A stretch of DNA of 64,000 bases from Pseudomonas sp. RIT-PI-r (GCF_001297015.1 NZ_LIGE01000025.1:620001-684000); one strand, 5' to 3'. Positions 46,655 to 56,720 are shown, numbered from the stretch's first letter. Numbers and translations: made by a program. Notes: generated by a model not told the origin, from the sequence alone.

Positions 46655-48610
46655 TCATATTCGTGGGCGCAACTTCAACTCCGGCAGGGGTTTGGGTACA
46701 CGCTTGTCCAGGCGGGTACCGGGCGTTGTCTGTTGGCTTGCCGCAGCCATGCGCGGCACCGACAGCAGTTGCTCGAGCGTCCACTTGGCCAATCCTGCCT
46801 GACTGCCATACAAGCCTGTCGCGGGGTCCGCTGACCATTGGCCAAGACCCGTGAAGCGATAGGATTGCGGGCCGACAGGCTGGCTGAAGAACCTGCTGTA
46901 ATCGCCCGTCGTGCCGGCTGTCACTTGCAGCCCTTTGTCCAGATGCTGCAATTGTTCGCCAAGCGATGCGAGCAGCAGCCGCAAACGGATCAGTTGATGG
47001 TTTTCCCAGTTCATTTCAAGGGTTTTACCAGGCGCGCCGAAGCGGGCCACAAACTCGCGCCCGGCGGTCGCGCCATATTCACTCAGTTGCAAGATGCGGC
47101 TCTGCGGCATGGCGAGGTTCAGCCCGCCTTCGTCGGCGGTCAGCCGAACAAGGCCGATACGGTCACGAAAACCCGGCAGGTGTGAAAGGGTTTCATGATT
47201 CCAGTCCTTGGCCACACTGAGCGCAGCGGACAAAAATCCGATGATCGATCCCGCCCCGCCTCCTTCGGTAAAACGGCGCCAGTAGGTCAGCCGTGCACCG
47301 CCGTTATCCTGCGCGAACACGACCCGCTGATCGCTTGCCGAGTCGGCCACGCCGAGGTCAAGACCGAAGGTCGGTCGAGTCGGCAGTGGCTTGTCGAAGA
47401 AATGAATGGGGAAGTTCGAGCCCACTCCACCGTCGGTAAACCAGCAACGCTCAGGGGCAACGTACTGCTGCGTCTGAAGCTTCTTGCGGTAATCGATGCA
47501 GTACAACGGAACCGCGCTGAGCAACAACGGAAAACTGAGGCTCATGCGCGCGGCCAGAATGACTGGGAGATCACCCGGCTCTGGCAAATTGAACAGATCG
47601 TCGACATCTGCCGGGGCAGCGTCCGTGCGCCGTTGATCTTCGGCTGGCGGCCGAGCGTTGGCGACCATCCAGGTGACGACGTGTGCCGGGAATAACTTGG
47701 CGAACTCGGAGCGCCTGAACATGAACTGTTTGTTCTCGCGCACGTTCTCGTCATCATCGAATGGCAGTCGAAAAGGCCTGCCCAACGTCAGACAAGTGGT
47801 CATCATCTGCAGGTCGATGCCATGTGCCTGGAGATCAGAGAAGGTCAGTGGTTTCTGTTGCCCGGGAAACGCCTGTGCCTGGCCGGCCAGATCATCGATG
47901 TAGCCGCTCAGCCACTGGGTCAGCGCTTCATCTTGCTGCGGATCGTCGTTTTCGGGCATGCCCGAGCAGAGGCCGAAGCCATTGCCCGGCAGTTCCTGAA
48001 AAAGCAGTCGGGCGGATCGCCAGAACAGGGTGCCCGCCCCCAGCAAAGCGCTGAAGCCCAAAAGCCAGAGCGCCACAGCCCAACTCGATGCGCTGAACCA
48101 CAGGGGCAGCGTTCCCACGATCAGCGCCAGTCCTGCGGCCAACCAATGACGACGCAGCAACGTCGCCAGCACCGCCAGGATACGTGCGCCGGGCTGCTGA
48201 TCAGACACACAGGCCATCAATACATCGAAGATTGATCGCAGCGCCGGCAACGGTTTGAACAGCGCTGAGAGTTTTGTGCCCCGCCCGTCCGCAGACGGCG
48301 AACCCAGGTACCCAGGCAGTTTGGCCAGTTTGACGAAACCCTCGGGGTCGGCGGCTACCAGCCCGGCCTCGAAGCGCTGTCGCCCCAGTTCTGCCGCCGC
48401 CGCAGCAGCTGCAGCAATGGCGCCTGCGCTGGTACCGCCAATGGAGCGCAGCCGGAACGCGCTGGACAGTTCCTTGATCGCCAATGGGTAGACGATGCCG
48501 CTGGTGATGCCTCCTTTCATCACCAGATCGCACTCGGTTGCAAATGGCTGCGGCGGCTGACTTTGCGGGTCAATGGCTTCGCTGTCGACAGCTTGATTTA
48601 ACTCAGGCAT
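46655..48610 (-). CDS. Patatin-like phospholipase with membrane segments
   Basis: A 651-residue protein. The patatin core has the oxyanion motif KGGITSGIVYP, nucleophile elbow GGTSAG with Ser61 and catalytic Asp393 in FTDGGVGSNFP. An insert at about 145-195 contains two or three hydrophobic helices, so the enzyme is probably bound to the inner membrane. Patatins cleave phospholipid acyl chains, and several act as abortive-infection effectors when paired with a sensor. Sixteen bases separate it from the upstream protease-nuclease gene. GGGAG lies four bases before the ATG. Confidence 0.9.
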   Translation of the reverse strand: MPELNQAVDSEAIDPQSQPPQPFATECDLVMKGGITSGIVYPLAIKELSSAFRLRSIGGTSAGAIAAAAAAAAELGRQRFEAGLVAADPEGFVKLAKLPGYLGSPSADGRGTKLSALFKPLPALRSIFDVLMACVSDQQPGARILAVLATLLRRHWLAAGLALIVGTLPLWFSASSWAVALWLLGFSALLGAGTLFWRSARLLFQELPGNGFGLCSGMPENDDPQQDEALTQWLSGYIDDLAGQAQAFPGQQKPLTFSDLQAHGIDLQMMTTCLTLGRPFRLPFDDDENVRENKQFMFRRSEFAKLFPAHVVTWMVANARPPAEDQRRTDAAPADVDDLFNLPEPGDLPVILAARMSLSFPLLLSAVPLYCIDYRKKLQTQQYVAPERCWFTDGGVGSNFPIHFFDKPLPTRPTFGLDLGVADSASDQRVVFAQDNGGARLTYWRRFTEGGGAGSIIGFLSAALSVAKDWNHETLSHLPGFRDRIGLVRLTADEGGLNLAMPQSRILQLSEYGATAGREFVARFGAPGKTLEMNWENHQLIRLRLLLASLGEQLQHLDKGLQVTAGTTGDYSRFFSQPVGPQSYRFTGLGQWSADPATGLYGSQAGLAKWTLEQLLSVPRMAAASQQTTPGTRLDKRVPKPLPELKLRPRI

Positions 48611-48626
48611 CTCGCTCCCTTACCCT

Positions 48627-50624
48627 TCAAAGAATGATTTCGCTCAGCTCGGCGAGTTGCATGAACACTGGCTCGCCGTGGGCAACGGCTTCCTGTCCGG
48701 CCTGAATGCCGGTCAACGGGTCACTGGCGACATAGGCACTGAAGTCATAACCCGTCGCCTCTGCCAAATCGACAATCGCCACCTGGAATGTGCGGTAAGG
48801 ACCCAGTTCGATTCCTTCCACCGCCTCGTGCCGGGAGCGTTTCTCCAGAAGATCGCGTAACAACTGGCCCTGACTCAGAACGTAGGCCGTGGTGTGCAAC
48901 GCTTTGCCCTCAGCATCGAGGGTCGCGACCAGTTTCCAGAACTCCAGCGGCGCAATGGCGCCGTCAATACATACTTCAATCTCTTCTGAGCCTTGCTTGC
49001 GCAGGATCGGACCGGTAAACACGCAGGCCTTGAAACCATGGGTGCGTGCGCTGTCGAGAATGTAGTTTTCCAGACCCTGCCAGAGTGCCTTGCCCTGGTT
49101 CAACCGCGAGTGTTGCGCGGCGGCATTGACGTAGTGAAAGGTGTCGAAGTTGGCCTGTTCGGCTTCCTGCTGGCTGCCCCAGTTCGGGTCTTCACGTCGA
49201 ACCATGTGGCCGCGGTCGATCTCTTCGTCCTGGAAGTTTTGCGCCCCGAGTTGAATGTCCCGGGGAATTCGCTCGTCGGCAAACCACTTGTCGGTACCCC
49301 GCTTGATCCGCACGGCTGCCGCGCCATCGATGTTCACGGCAGTGATCAATGGCAGTTTGTGGGTGGCTGAATACTTGACGCCGAAATGGGTGTAGCGCAG
49401 CTCATTGGGTTGCTCGGGGGTGTCACTTGGCACGGCAAGAGAAAGCTCCAGATCTGCGCTCAATACGGGCCAAGGGGTTTTGACCGTCTGCGTTGTCTCA
49501 GCAGTTTTCAGAAAGGCTGTATCGAAGCCTTTTCGTTGACTGAACCAGGCGGCGTTGTGGCTGCCATCGGCGGCTTCAACCAGTGCAGTCGTGTGCGCCT
49601 GCGCCTGCAACTGCACGGAAACCGGACGCAGACCCCGTACCAGTTCCAGTATCCGCGCCGCTGGAACCGCACTGTTCTCCTGCAGGTAAGCCCCGCTGAA
49701 ATGCAAGCCGACAACCTTGCCGTCGCTCAGGCGGATCACCGGCGAACCGGAGTTGCCGCCCAGGCTTGTGCAGTCATAGGACAGTACCTGATTGGCGCCT
49801 GGCGGCTGCATGATCAAACCCGGAGCGAAGCGCTTGACCTCATAGAGTTGGCCGAAGTAGTTCGCTTGTGCATCGGCGTTATTGCGTGAGTCGTAGGCCG
49901 GATAGCCGATCAATGCGACCAGATCGTTTATTTGAACAGACTCAGTGTCTTCAATCAGTTGCATGGGGGTAGGCAAGGCAAAGTCTGCCGCCTCGATCAA
50001 CAGCAAGGCGACGTCGGCGGAGGCATCGTCGGCCAGATACTGAACCTTGGTCAGCGCTACAGTACGGCTTTTGTCGCCGACCTGGCTGTGGACTTCTTCG
50101 CGAAAATCGATGGCGGCGCCCATGCGTATGCCGGATGTGTTGCGCAGGAACACCCCGGTGCCATCCGCGTTACGGAGGGCGACCAGTTTGGCAACATGAC
50201 GATTAGTCACGACCAGCGTGCCCGCCCCGGAATGCTCTACCACCCAGCCTGTACCGCCCCAAGCCATATGATGATTGCGAAACTCGATGCGACCCACCGA
50301 GGGAATCCACTGCTCGACACCACGGATCAAGGTGGAGGTTTGCGGCGGCAATCTCGGCAAAGGTTGCAGCTCCACGCGGTCATTACTGACCAACATTGAT
50401 GGGCGCCCGACCAGTTTGATTATCGCCTCGAAATTACCCGGGGTACCCTGCCCCAGTATCGGCTCAAGGCCACCACCGGCTTTTATGGACTCAAGACTCG
50501 CGTCGGAGAATCCGCCCCATAGCGATTCCGGTAGCCGGCCGCTATTGAAAGCTTCTTGAACCGCCGCTTCCATCTCTGGCGTCAGCTTCGCTTTCAAGTT
50601 GTTTATCCGCTCTTCGTTCGTCAT
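48627..50624 (-). CDS. Trypsin-like protease fused to NUC1-type DNA/RNA nuclease
   Basis: A 665-residue fusion. After an N-terminal module of about 100 residues comes a trypsin-like domain with a complete triad: His143 (VVTNRHVAK), Asp204 (ASADVALLL) and Ser292 (LGGNSGSPV). The C-terminal 250 residues carry the nonspecific endonuclease signature DRGH (His473), the FHYVNAAAQ.SRLN metal-site region and a following WQGLEN. Both active sites look intact. No signal peptide is visible, so both act in the cytoplasm; a nuclease loose in the cytoplasm would need restraint, perhaps by the protease part or the STAND protein. GGGAGG before the ATG at 50624 sets the start. Confidence 0.9.
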   Translation of the reverse strand: MTNEERINNLKAKLTPEMEAAVQEAFNSGRLPESLWGGFSDASLESIKAGGGLEPILGQGTPGNFEAIIKLVGRPSMLVSNDRVELQPLPRLPPQTSTLIRGVEQWIPSVGRIEFRNHHMAWGGTGWVVEHSGAGTLVVTNRHVAKLVALRNADGTGVFLRNTSGIRMGAAIDFREEVHSQVGDKSRTVALTKVQYLADDASADVALLLIEAADFALPTPMQLIEDTESVQINDLVALIGYPAYDSRNNADAQANYFGQLYEVKRFAPGLIMQPPGANQVLSYDCTSLGGNSGSPVIRLSDGKVVGLHFSGAYLQENSAVPAARILELVRGLRPVSVQLQAQAHTTALVEAADGSHNAAWFSQRKGFDTAFLKTAETTQTVKTPWPVLSADLELSLAVPSDTPEQPNELRYTHFGVKYSATHKLPLITAVNIDGAAAVRIKRGTDKWFADERIPRDIQLGAQNFQDEEIDRGHMVRREDPNWGSQQEAEQANFDTFHYVNAAAQHSRLNQGKALWQGLENYILDSARTHGFKACVFTGPILRKQGSEEIEVCIDGAIAPLEFWKLVATLDAEGKALHTTAYVLSQGQLLRDLLEKRSRHEAVEGIELGPYRTFQVAIVDLAEATGYDFSAYVASDPLTGIQAGQEAVAHGEPVFMQLAELSEIIL

Positions 50625-50640
50625 GCCAACCTCCCCTGTT

Positions 50641-53600
50641 TCACAGTTCACCGTGCAGGATCAAAACTGTCAGTGCAGGCGCGAATAGTGCGGGGATTGC
50701 GCGCGACAGCAATTGACGGGTAATAACGCGAGGTAATTCCGGATCCGCAGACTGGCCTTTTTGCACAGCCAATGGTGCATTGATCCGTTTGCGTAACAAC
50801 GACCACAGCGCAGCAGAGGGCATGCTTTCATCCCACACCCGCAGCTGCTCCTGGGCCTGTTGCAAAGGATTTTTCGAACCGAGCAGGAAACGCAAGCGCG
50901 TCTCGACGGTGTTATCCAGCAACGGGCGCTGCTCCCAACGGCCAAAACGCCGCCCGATCGACCAATTACCGGCCATGGTTCGTCGCCAGCGCTCGGCGGC
51001 GCGGCCAATCAGCAAGAGGTTTTCGTCGCGGCCGACAAATGCACTGGCCTGTGCCCAGTCGGCAAAAAGACCTATGTCGGTCAACGTCCCCAAAGGGTCG
51101 TTGGAGTTCATCCGTACAGGTTCTGGTGGCCACTGTTCAATCAGCCCGCCAGCCCGGCCGACCATATCGGCAAAACGCTCGGCGGCACCGAGTAACTCGC
51201 GATTCTGCGGTATTACCATCAGGTTTTTGGCGAAAGACGCATACGGCGTCAGTGTGGCGAGTACCCGGCCGGTCTCGAATGCATTCTGTGTAGAGTTCTG
51301 CGGGATGAAGCGAGCCATGCGCTGATAACCGAAATCGACCGCCCCGGCTGCTCTGTCGCCCGAACCGTCAAGCCAGACATTGCGAGCTGCTGCGGCGAAA
51401 TTACCATTGCGTTTTTGCCGATAAGTGAACTCGCAAGGCGTGGACAGATTGTCCATCAACAACGCCAGCGCCCCAAGATGAGCACAGTCGTCACTCGCCG
51501 AATCCGCAGCCTGGGCGAGGCGTTCTATGCCAGGCTGCCATTCCCGCCAGCGCTGACGCAGCCGATCCGGGCTGAATTCGGCACGCATTTCCAGCCGAAC
51601 CAATGCCAGTTCTTCTGGCAACTCATAAACGTCAGCGTCTGAGTCGGTGAAGCGATCGCGCTCCGCCAGCCAGCGCTTCGCCTCAGCCCACTGCCCCGAT
51701 CGCCAAAGCAGCATGCGCACCGCGTCTGCCGCCGGTGAGCGAACATCCAGGTCGCCCTCACTGACAATGCTGCGCGCCAGATATGCGCCCTCCACCCAGT
51801 CCTGACGTTTGAGTATCGTCAGGCTTTCACGCACGATCACCGCCTCGCGACCCGGTGAACCGGTCGACCAGTCTCCACGCAACTCGCTGGTGCGCTCGCC
51901 GCGAATGACGCGCAAGCCGTCAGCCACCGGGCGGGGCAACTCTTCCAGCGTCTGTTCATCAAACTGCGCGGCAATTTGACTGGGCACGCTCGGCAGCGTA
52001 TTTCCCACGCGAGTCAGTTGCAGTTGGTGATACACCGTTTCAACCTGAGCCCAAGGCTGATCGAGCTTGGCAAACCAGCGCAGCGCCGCCGCATCCACTC
52101 GTGCCGATTTGACCGCGCTGGAGCTGTAAAGCAGAGGCAGCAACAATGCGCGCATATCGCTGCGATGTTTGAGAAACCCCGGTGCGCCGGGATCGGGCTC
52201 GACCAGCCAGTGCTGCGTCGCCAATTGTTCCCAGAGCTTTTCCGCGTGCTCAATGGTCAGCTTGCCAAGGCCCAATGCCGGTGCCAGAACTTCGCGAATC
52301 ACTTGGGCATTGATACGCCTGACGATCAGGCCCGGGTGGGCCAGCCGTTTGAGCAGCGGGTCGTCGATACGCGACAGGAGCAATCTGTAGAGGAACGCCG
52401 AGCTGATCTCTTCGCCGCGTTTACGCCTTGGCAAGCGTTTGTCGCCGGTACGCTTGGCGATTTCAGCCCCCAAGCGCAGCTTGAGCGGATTGCCTTGGGC
52501 CAGTTCAAGTAATTCACGCCAGTAGCGCTGCGGTGCACCGAGCTTGAACAGAAACTCACTGGCCGCAGGGTGATCCAGCCCCATCAGTTCGAAATGCTCA
52601 AGGTGTCGGGGACGGCTATTCGACAGTTTGTCTGCTATGCGCTGCACACTGTCGAGCGCGTCACCGCGCCCCGCCGCCAGTACGTGCATTGGCTTCACGC
52701 CGTGCTCCAGCAGACTGTCGAGCCAATCGAACAGTCTGACCGGATGGGTTTCGCCGCGACTGCGCAGCACCTCCAACGTATCGAGAACCACCAGCACCGG
52801 GCGCCGTGATGAGGCGACCGCCGCGCCCAACCGGCGGACAAGGGTGGTTGGCAGCGCATGACGATGGGTCGAATGGCTGGCCTTTTCCTTGTCGAACACT
52901 TCGCCGGCCTTGAGTCGAGCGTCTTGCAACTCCTTGATGCCGCTATCCATCTGGTCTGCGAGCTGTCGCGTGGCCTCCATGGTCAGGCCCAGTAAATCCT
53001 GGACATCGAGCCCGGCGCGGTCAAAATCAAGCCGCAAGATCAACGGCCGCTGCTGCGCGTAAGTGCGCCGAACCGACTCCGCCAACAGCGTCGACTTGCC
53101 AATACCCGGTGCCCCACTCAGAAACAGACAACTCGCAGGCGGCGCCAACGCAGGAAAGTCCAGCCATGCGGCGACTCGCGCATACTCCATTTCTCGGCCG
53201 AAAAATCCGCGCTCGGCAACCTGCGCCATTTTCTTTTCCCGGTCCAACCTGACCAGCGCCGCGTGTGCCTGTGCCAGCAGATCGTGGCTCGGCGCACGTG
53301 CCCCTGCTCGATCAAGCGCAAGAATGATGCGCTCGAATGCCTCCCGTTCACGCGCCGTTTGCAGAGTTTCCTCAATCTGTGCGCGTGACAGCGGCGGCTC
53401 GTCCAGCAGTACGGCGAGAAGGTCCCGGGTTTGTTGATCAGTCTCCAAACGACGCCGTTTCGCCACGCCCGCGACCAATGCCGGCTCGCTCAAGGCTTCG
53501 AGAAGTGCGTGGCGAGCTGGTGTGCGAATGAGCCAGAAGCCTTCTGCATCGGCGGGTCGGGTATCGCAAAAGTCAGCCAAACGGGTCGCCGCCATCGCGA

Positions 53601-53709
53601 ACTCCCCAGGCCCGCTCGCAGCTTTTAGCGTCGTCAGTGCCTGGCCTGGCTTGAAAGGCCCGGACAGCGCAGCAAACAGCAAGGCATCCTTCTCCTTGGT
53701 GGAATTCAT
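50641..53709 (-). CDS. STAND-type NTPase (AAA superfamily)
   Basis: A 1022-residue protein. An N-terminal helical part (about 1-160) precedes an NTPase with Walker A GAPGIGKST at 199-207 and Walker B VLVVLDTLEVL with Asp310. Winged-helix-like segments follow (LAHPGLIVRRINAQVIREVL), then a long helical C-terminal region, the usual place for a sensor. STAND ATPases switch from ADP-bound monomers to NTP-bound oligomers on ligand recognition. The ATG overlaps the stop of the upstream protease gene by four bases (ATGA), and the protease-nuclease gene starts 16 bases after its stop, so it is co-translated with effectors. Confidence 0.88.
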   Translation of the reverse strand: MNSTKEKDALLFAALSGPFKPGQALTTLKAASGPGEFAMAATRLADFCDTRPADAEGFWLIRTPARHALLEALSEPALVAGVAKRRRLETDQQTRDLLAVLLDEPPLSRAQIEETLQTAREREAFERIILALDRAGARAPSHDLLAQAHAALVRLDREKKMAQVAERGFFGREMEYARVAAWLDFPALAPPASCLFLSGAPGIGKSTLLAESVRRTYAQQRPLILRLDFDRAGLDVQDLLGLTMEATRQLADQMDSGIKELQDARLKAGEVFDKEKASHSTHRHALPTTLVRRLGAAVASSRRPVLVVLDTLEVLRSRGETHPVRLFDWLDSLLEHGVKPMHVLAAGRGDALDSVQRIADKLSNSRPRHLEHFELMGLDHPAASEFLFKLGAPQRYWRELLELAQGNPLKLRLGAEIAKRTGDKRLPRRKRGEEISSAFLYRLLLSRIDDPLLKRLAHPGLIVRRINAQVIREVLAPALGLGKLTIEHAEKLWEQLATQHWLVEPDPGAPGFLKHRSDMRALLLPLLYSSSAVKSARVDAAALRWFAKLDQPWAQVETVYHQLQLTRVGNTLPSVPSQIAAQFDEQTLEELPRPVADGLRVIRGERTSELRGDWSTGSPGREAVIVRESLTILKRQDWVEGAYLARSIVSEGDLDVRSPAADAVRMLLWRSGQWAEAKRWLAERDRFTDSDADVYELPEELALVRLEMRAEFSPDRLRQRWREWQPGIERLAQAADSASDDCAHLGALALLMDNLSTPCEFTYRQKRNGNFAAAARNVWLDGSGDRAAGAVDFGYQRMARFIPQNSTQNAFETGRVLATLTPYASFAKNLMVIPQNRELLGAAERFADMVGRAGGLIEQWPPEPVRMNSNDPLGTLTDIGLFADWAQASAFVGRDENLLLIGRAAERWRRTMAGNWSIGRRFGRWEQRPLLDNTVETRLRFLLGSKNPLQQAQEQLRVWDESMPSAALWSLLRKRINAPLAVQKGQSADPELPRVITRQLLSRAIPALFAPALTVLILHGEL

Positions 53710-55532
53710 GGCCGAGGTCCTTTTTTGCAAAGTTTTTGCAGGCGTTTCTGCAACCGTTCGGCAATCGTGGTGCGCAAAGTGCTGCCGTACTGTCCGTTGA
53801 CAGGGACAAGCCCCTCCAGTGCCTCCTCCACCCATTCCTCGGCGAACTCCCTGCTGATGGGGCGTCTCAAGTCGCGAGTTGCGGTATCGATAAGGCTCAA
53901 GAGATCTTTGGCATTAACGTGTGACAGATACTCGGTCATCAGCCCGGGCGGCCCCTCACCGAGGGCGTCGCCGGGAAACTCGAACTGCGCACCGGGCATC
54001 TGCACGGCTTCAAAACCTGCGAGGGCAATCCTCAGGTTTTCCAGGCGCATAGCCTGATCGACGAAGGCGGTCAACGCCCACCGGGGCTCATCGCCGAACA
54101 TGACCGCCGGGTGATCGAAGAAGACCCAAAGGCGAATGCCCTGCTCATGCGCACGTTCATTGAGTGATTGCGCCACGCGCCGGGCACGATCAGCGATCAT
54201 CGCCTCAGGCTCGGTCTGGTCGATGCCTGCGCCAGCCTGGGGCGTCGGCGGCTGGACGCTCAGCCCGGCGTCGGTTGCGCGGCGGGCGATTTCATTCGGC
54301 AGGTCATGGACAATCGCATCGAAACTGATGCGGATCAGACGAGTGCTCGGGCTGCGTGCCACGAGGCTTTCGAGCATCAGGAAGGTGAAAGGCAAACCGG
54401 ACAGATCATTGACTAGATCGACCCGGCGAATCCATAACCCTCTGGCGCGTGGCGACCCGCGCATGGCGGTCTGGTAGCCAATGAAAAAGTCGTCGCGCCC
54501 GACAATCAAATTGCTCTGCGGGGTGCCGTCAAGCGACCAGAGCATTGGGGGCAGTTCGTCGTTGGCGATGGCCTCTTTGACGTGCTCATGGAAACGAATC
54601 AATGGGATCAGCCGGCCAAGGCCTTGCGCCCGTCCTTGATGTATACCTGTCAAAGCGAATTGGTTGTCGAAGCAACCACCGCCCGAAGAGCCTGTCTTGT
54701 TTGTGCGCGTGCTATAGCCCCAGCGCGCCGTCAAATTACGCAGCCGTTGCAGTCTGGCGAACTCAATACCATCCCACTGGCCTTCTGGGTAGGAAACCAA
54801 CATTACATCGGGAGTCCCCTTGAACGCATAGGGCGGTGCGGCAAGGTTCGCGTAAGTCAGATGAATGCCGGCCGGCTTTTTCAGACGCAACAGCGCAATA
54901 TCGTGCGCATGTTCGACTTCGCTGTCATTTTTGGGTGCGCGGCCACCCACTGGAGGCCACTCCACCTCACCACAAGGCGATGAGGCCGACAACAATGCAA
55001 CGTCGATCTTGCGCCCGTCTGCAAGCACCACATCGATTTTCGATAACAACTCCTGCTCGGGCTTTTGCCCCGCCTTGGCGATGACATGCCAGGCGGTCAG
55101 AACCGAACTTGGTCCGACCAGAATGCCGGAGCCTTTCACATTCCCTTGAACGCGGATCGTGCATCGAAAGGATTCCAGCCGGACTAGAAAATCACCTAAC
55201 TTTTTAGTATCGAATGACGTTGCAGAATCGTCGGGGTCTACGGGAGGATCAACGGCTGGTGCAGGCCAGACACCTCGCCCGCGTAGCCCCAACAGGAACG
55301 AGGAAAGACAATCCTTGAGCTTGAGCACTTCGATCCAGTTGCTGGCCCGATCTACATCGACGCCATCGGCACCGGCATTCAGACCGTCAGCGCTTGGGGT
55401 ATCGTCTCGCCCCAGCCGCATCTGCGCCAACACCTCGACAGCCTGGGCATAGGCGGCAGGGTCATTGAAGATTCGCTCAAGATCTTCAGCGTCAAAATTC
55501 AGCTGATCTGCAACATCATCCGGGACAGGCAT
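53706..55532 (-). CDS. Trypsin-like protease with unassigned N- and C-terminal domains
   Basis: A 608-residue protein. A small helical N-terminal part (DVADQLNFDAEDLERIF) may be an effector-associated or death-like adaptor domain, though I cannot confirm it. The trypsin-like domain has His149 (LTAWHVIAK), Asp211 (AHDIALLRL) and Ser283 (TGSSGGGCF), a complete triad. The C-terminal 270 residues are mixed alpha/beta with no assigned motif. There is no signal peptide, so the protease is cytoplasmic. It is the first gene of the putative defence operon and its stop overlaps the STAND start. GGAGG lies eleven bases before the ATG at 55532. Confidence 0.85.
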   Translation of the reverse strand: MPVPDDVADQLNFDAEDLERIFNDPAAYAQAVEVLAQMRLGRDDTPSADGLNAGADGVDVDRASNWIEVLKLKDCLSSFLLGLRGRGVWPAPAVDPPVDPDDSATSFDTKKLGDFLVRLESFRCTIRVQGNVKGSGILVGPSSVLTAWHVIAKAGQKPEQELLSKIDVVLADGRKIDVALLSASSPCGEVEWPPVGGRAPKNDSEVEHAHDIALLRLKKPAGIHLTYANLAAPPYAFKGTPDVMLVSYPEGQWDGIEFARLQRLRNLTARWGYSTRTNKTGSSGGGCFDNQFALTGIHQGRAQGLGRLIPLIRFHEHVKEAIANDELPPMLWSLDGTPQSNLIVGRDDFFIGYQTAMRGSPRARGLWIRRVDLVNDLSGLPFTFLMLESLVARSPSTRLIRISFDAIVHDLPNEIARRATDAGLSVQPPTPQAGAGIDQTEPEAMIADRARRVAQSLNERAHEQGIRLWVFFDHPAVMFGDEPRWALTAFVDQAMRLENLRIALAGFEAVQMPGAQFEFPGDALGEGPPGLMTEYLSHVNAKDLLSLIDTATRDLRRPISREFAEEWVEEALEGLVPVNGQYGSTLRTTIAERLQKRLQKLCKKGPRP

Positions 55533-55790
55533 CTCACGTCTAGCCTCCAGCGCACAGGAAAGCAATCAAGACAGAGGGAGACGCAAGACTACGGCGAGGC
55601 CCTGGTCCAGTGTTTCTCGGATCCTTCCCTACTGCGGCGCTGATACTTGCGTAGGCGTCTTTACCAAAGGGCACTGCGGATGAGGTCCTATGGTAATAGC
55701 ACAATGAAATCGCACCCGCCAAAAAATAACTGACGATCCCCCTGCTCGGTGACCGCCAGCCTCTTGAAAAACATCGCTACAACCTGAAAA

Positions 55791-56720
55791 TCATTCATCA
55801 TCCGCTTTAGTCAGTTTTTTCTTCCAGGCATCCGCTGCAACCGGTCCCAGTGCGTCGGTCCACGCCTTGAACTCGGCCTTGGCTTTGGTGTTCAAGCCGG
55901 CCATCGAACCGCTTTCGACAATGGCAAACTTCAGATAGACACTCGCCGCATCGTCTTTCGCGTAAAACTGCAAAGGGTCCGAATACTGGTCATCCGTCAC
56001 TGACTTGACGTGAAGCGGCGCATTCTCTCCTGGCGTAGACACAACAATGCCGCTGACACTGATCGGGTCACTCGCCTTGACCGTGAACTCACCCTCCTTG
56101 AAAGATTTCGCCGCTACTGACAGCGACAGTCCGATGGTGCCGGCCTCTCCTTCGCGCTTGGTCAGCGCCAGACTGGTTCGCGACGCAACCAATAACGGCG
56201 CCCACTGAACCGCTGGCGCATTTGCGTTACCGGTATTGACGCCCTTGATTTCGAACAGGATCGCCATCTGCGCTTTCGGCACCTTTTCGGCACTGACGCG
56301 CACCACCGCAAAGCATTGCGGGACTTTCAAGCCACCTCTGGTTCCCGTCCATGTCGCTGCCCAGGACTTGACGGATCGCTCTTGTATTTCATCTATTTTG
56401 GAGTTGACCGCATCAACGGCCAGCCCCCACACGACACCACCCACCGCTGTTAACACTTGCGCAGGAACCGGCGCCGGCTCTAAGTTGCGATCAGGCAATG
56501 AGACATGGCACTTATTTGCCCATGCGTATTGATCAGCGGTTCCGAATAGCTTTTCCCACTGCGAACCGTTTCCTTTGAACGTTTCTACTACAATCGGAAT
56601 AACCCGGGTTTTCTCGCCTTCGCCACTGGCAGGCTCAACGGTATCGGTCATCAGAATCTTTATTGACTGACACCCCCCTAACGCCAGCAACGAAACGGCT
56701 ACCAGCAGTTGATTTCGCAT
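55791..56720 (-). CDS. Lipoprotein of unknown function
   Basis: A 309-residue protein with a lipoprotein signal (MRNQLLVAVSLLALGGC, lipobox ending at Cys17). The soluble domain is beta-rich and its conserved-looking features match no family I know. GGAG seven bases before the ATG at 56720 sets the start; the frame is open 90 codons upstream. It is co-directional with the defence operon but separated by 258 bases, and divergent from the MocR-type regulator. Confidence 0.75.
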   Translation of the reverse strand: MRNQLLVAVSLLALGGCQSIKILMTDTVEPASGEGEKTRVIPIVVETFKGNGSQWEKLFGTADQYAWANKCHVSLPDRNLEPAPVPAQVLTAVGGVVWGLAVDAVNSKIDEIQERSVKSWAATWTGTRGGLKVPQCFAVVRVSAEKVPKAQMAILFEIKGVNTGNANAPAVQWAPLLVASRTSLALTKREGEAGTIGLSLSVAAKSFKEGEFTVKASDPISVSGIVVSTPGENAPLHVKSVTDDQYSDPLQFYAKDDAASVYLKFAIVESGSMAGLNTKAKAEFKAWTDALGPVAADAWKKKLTKADDE

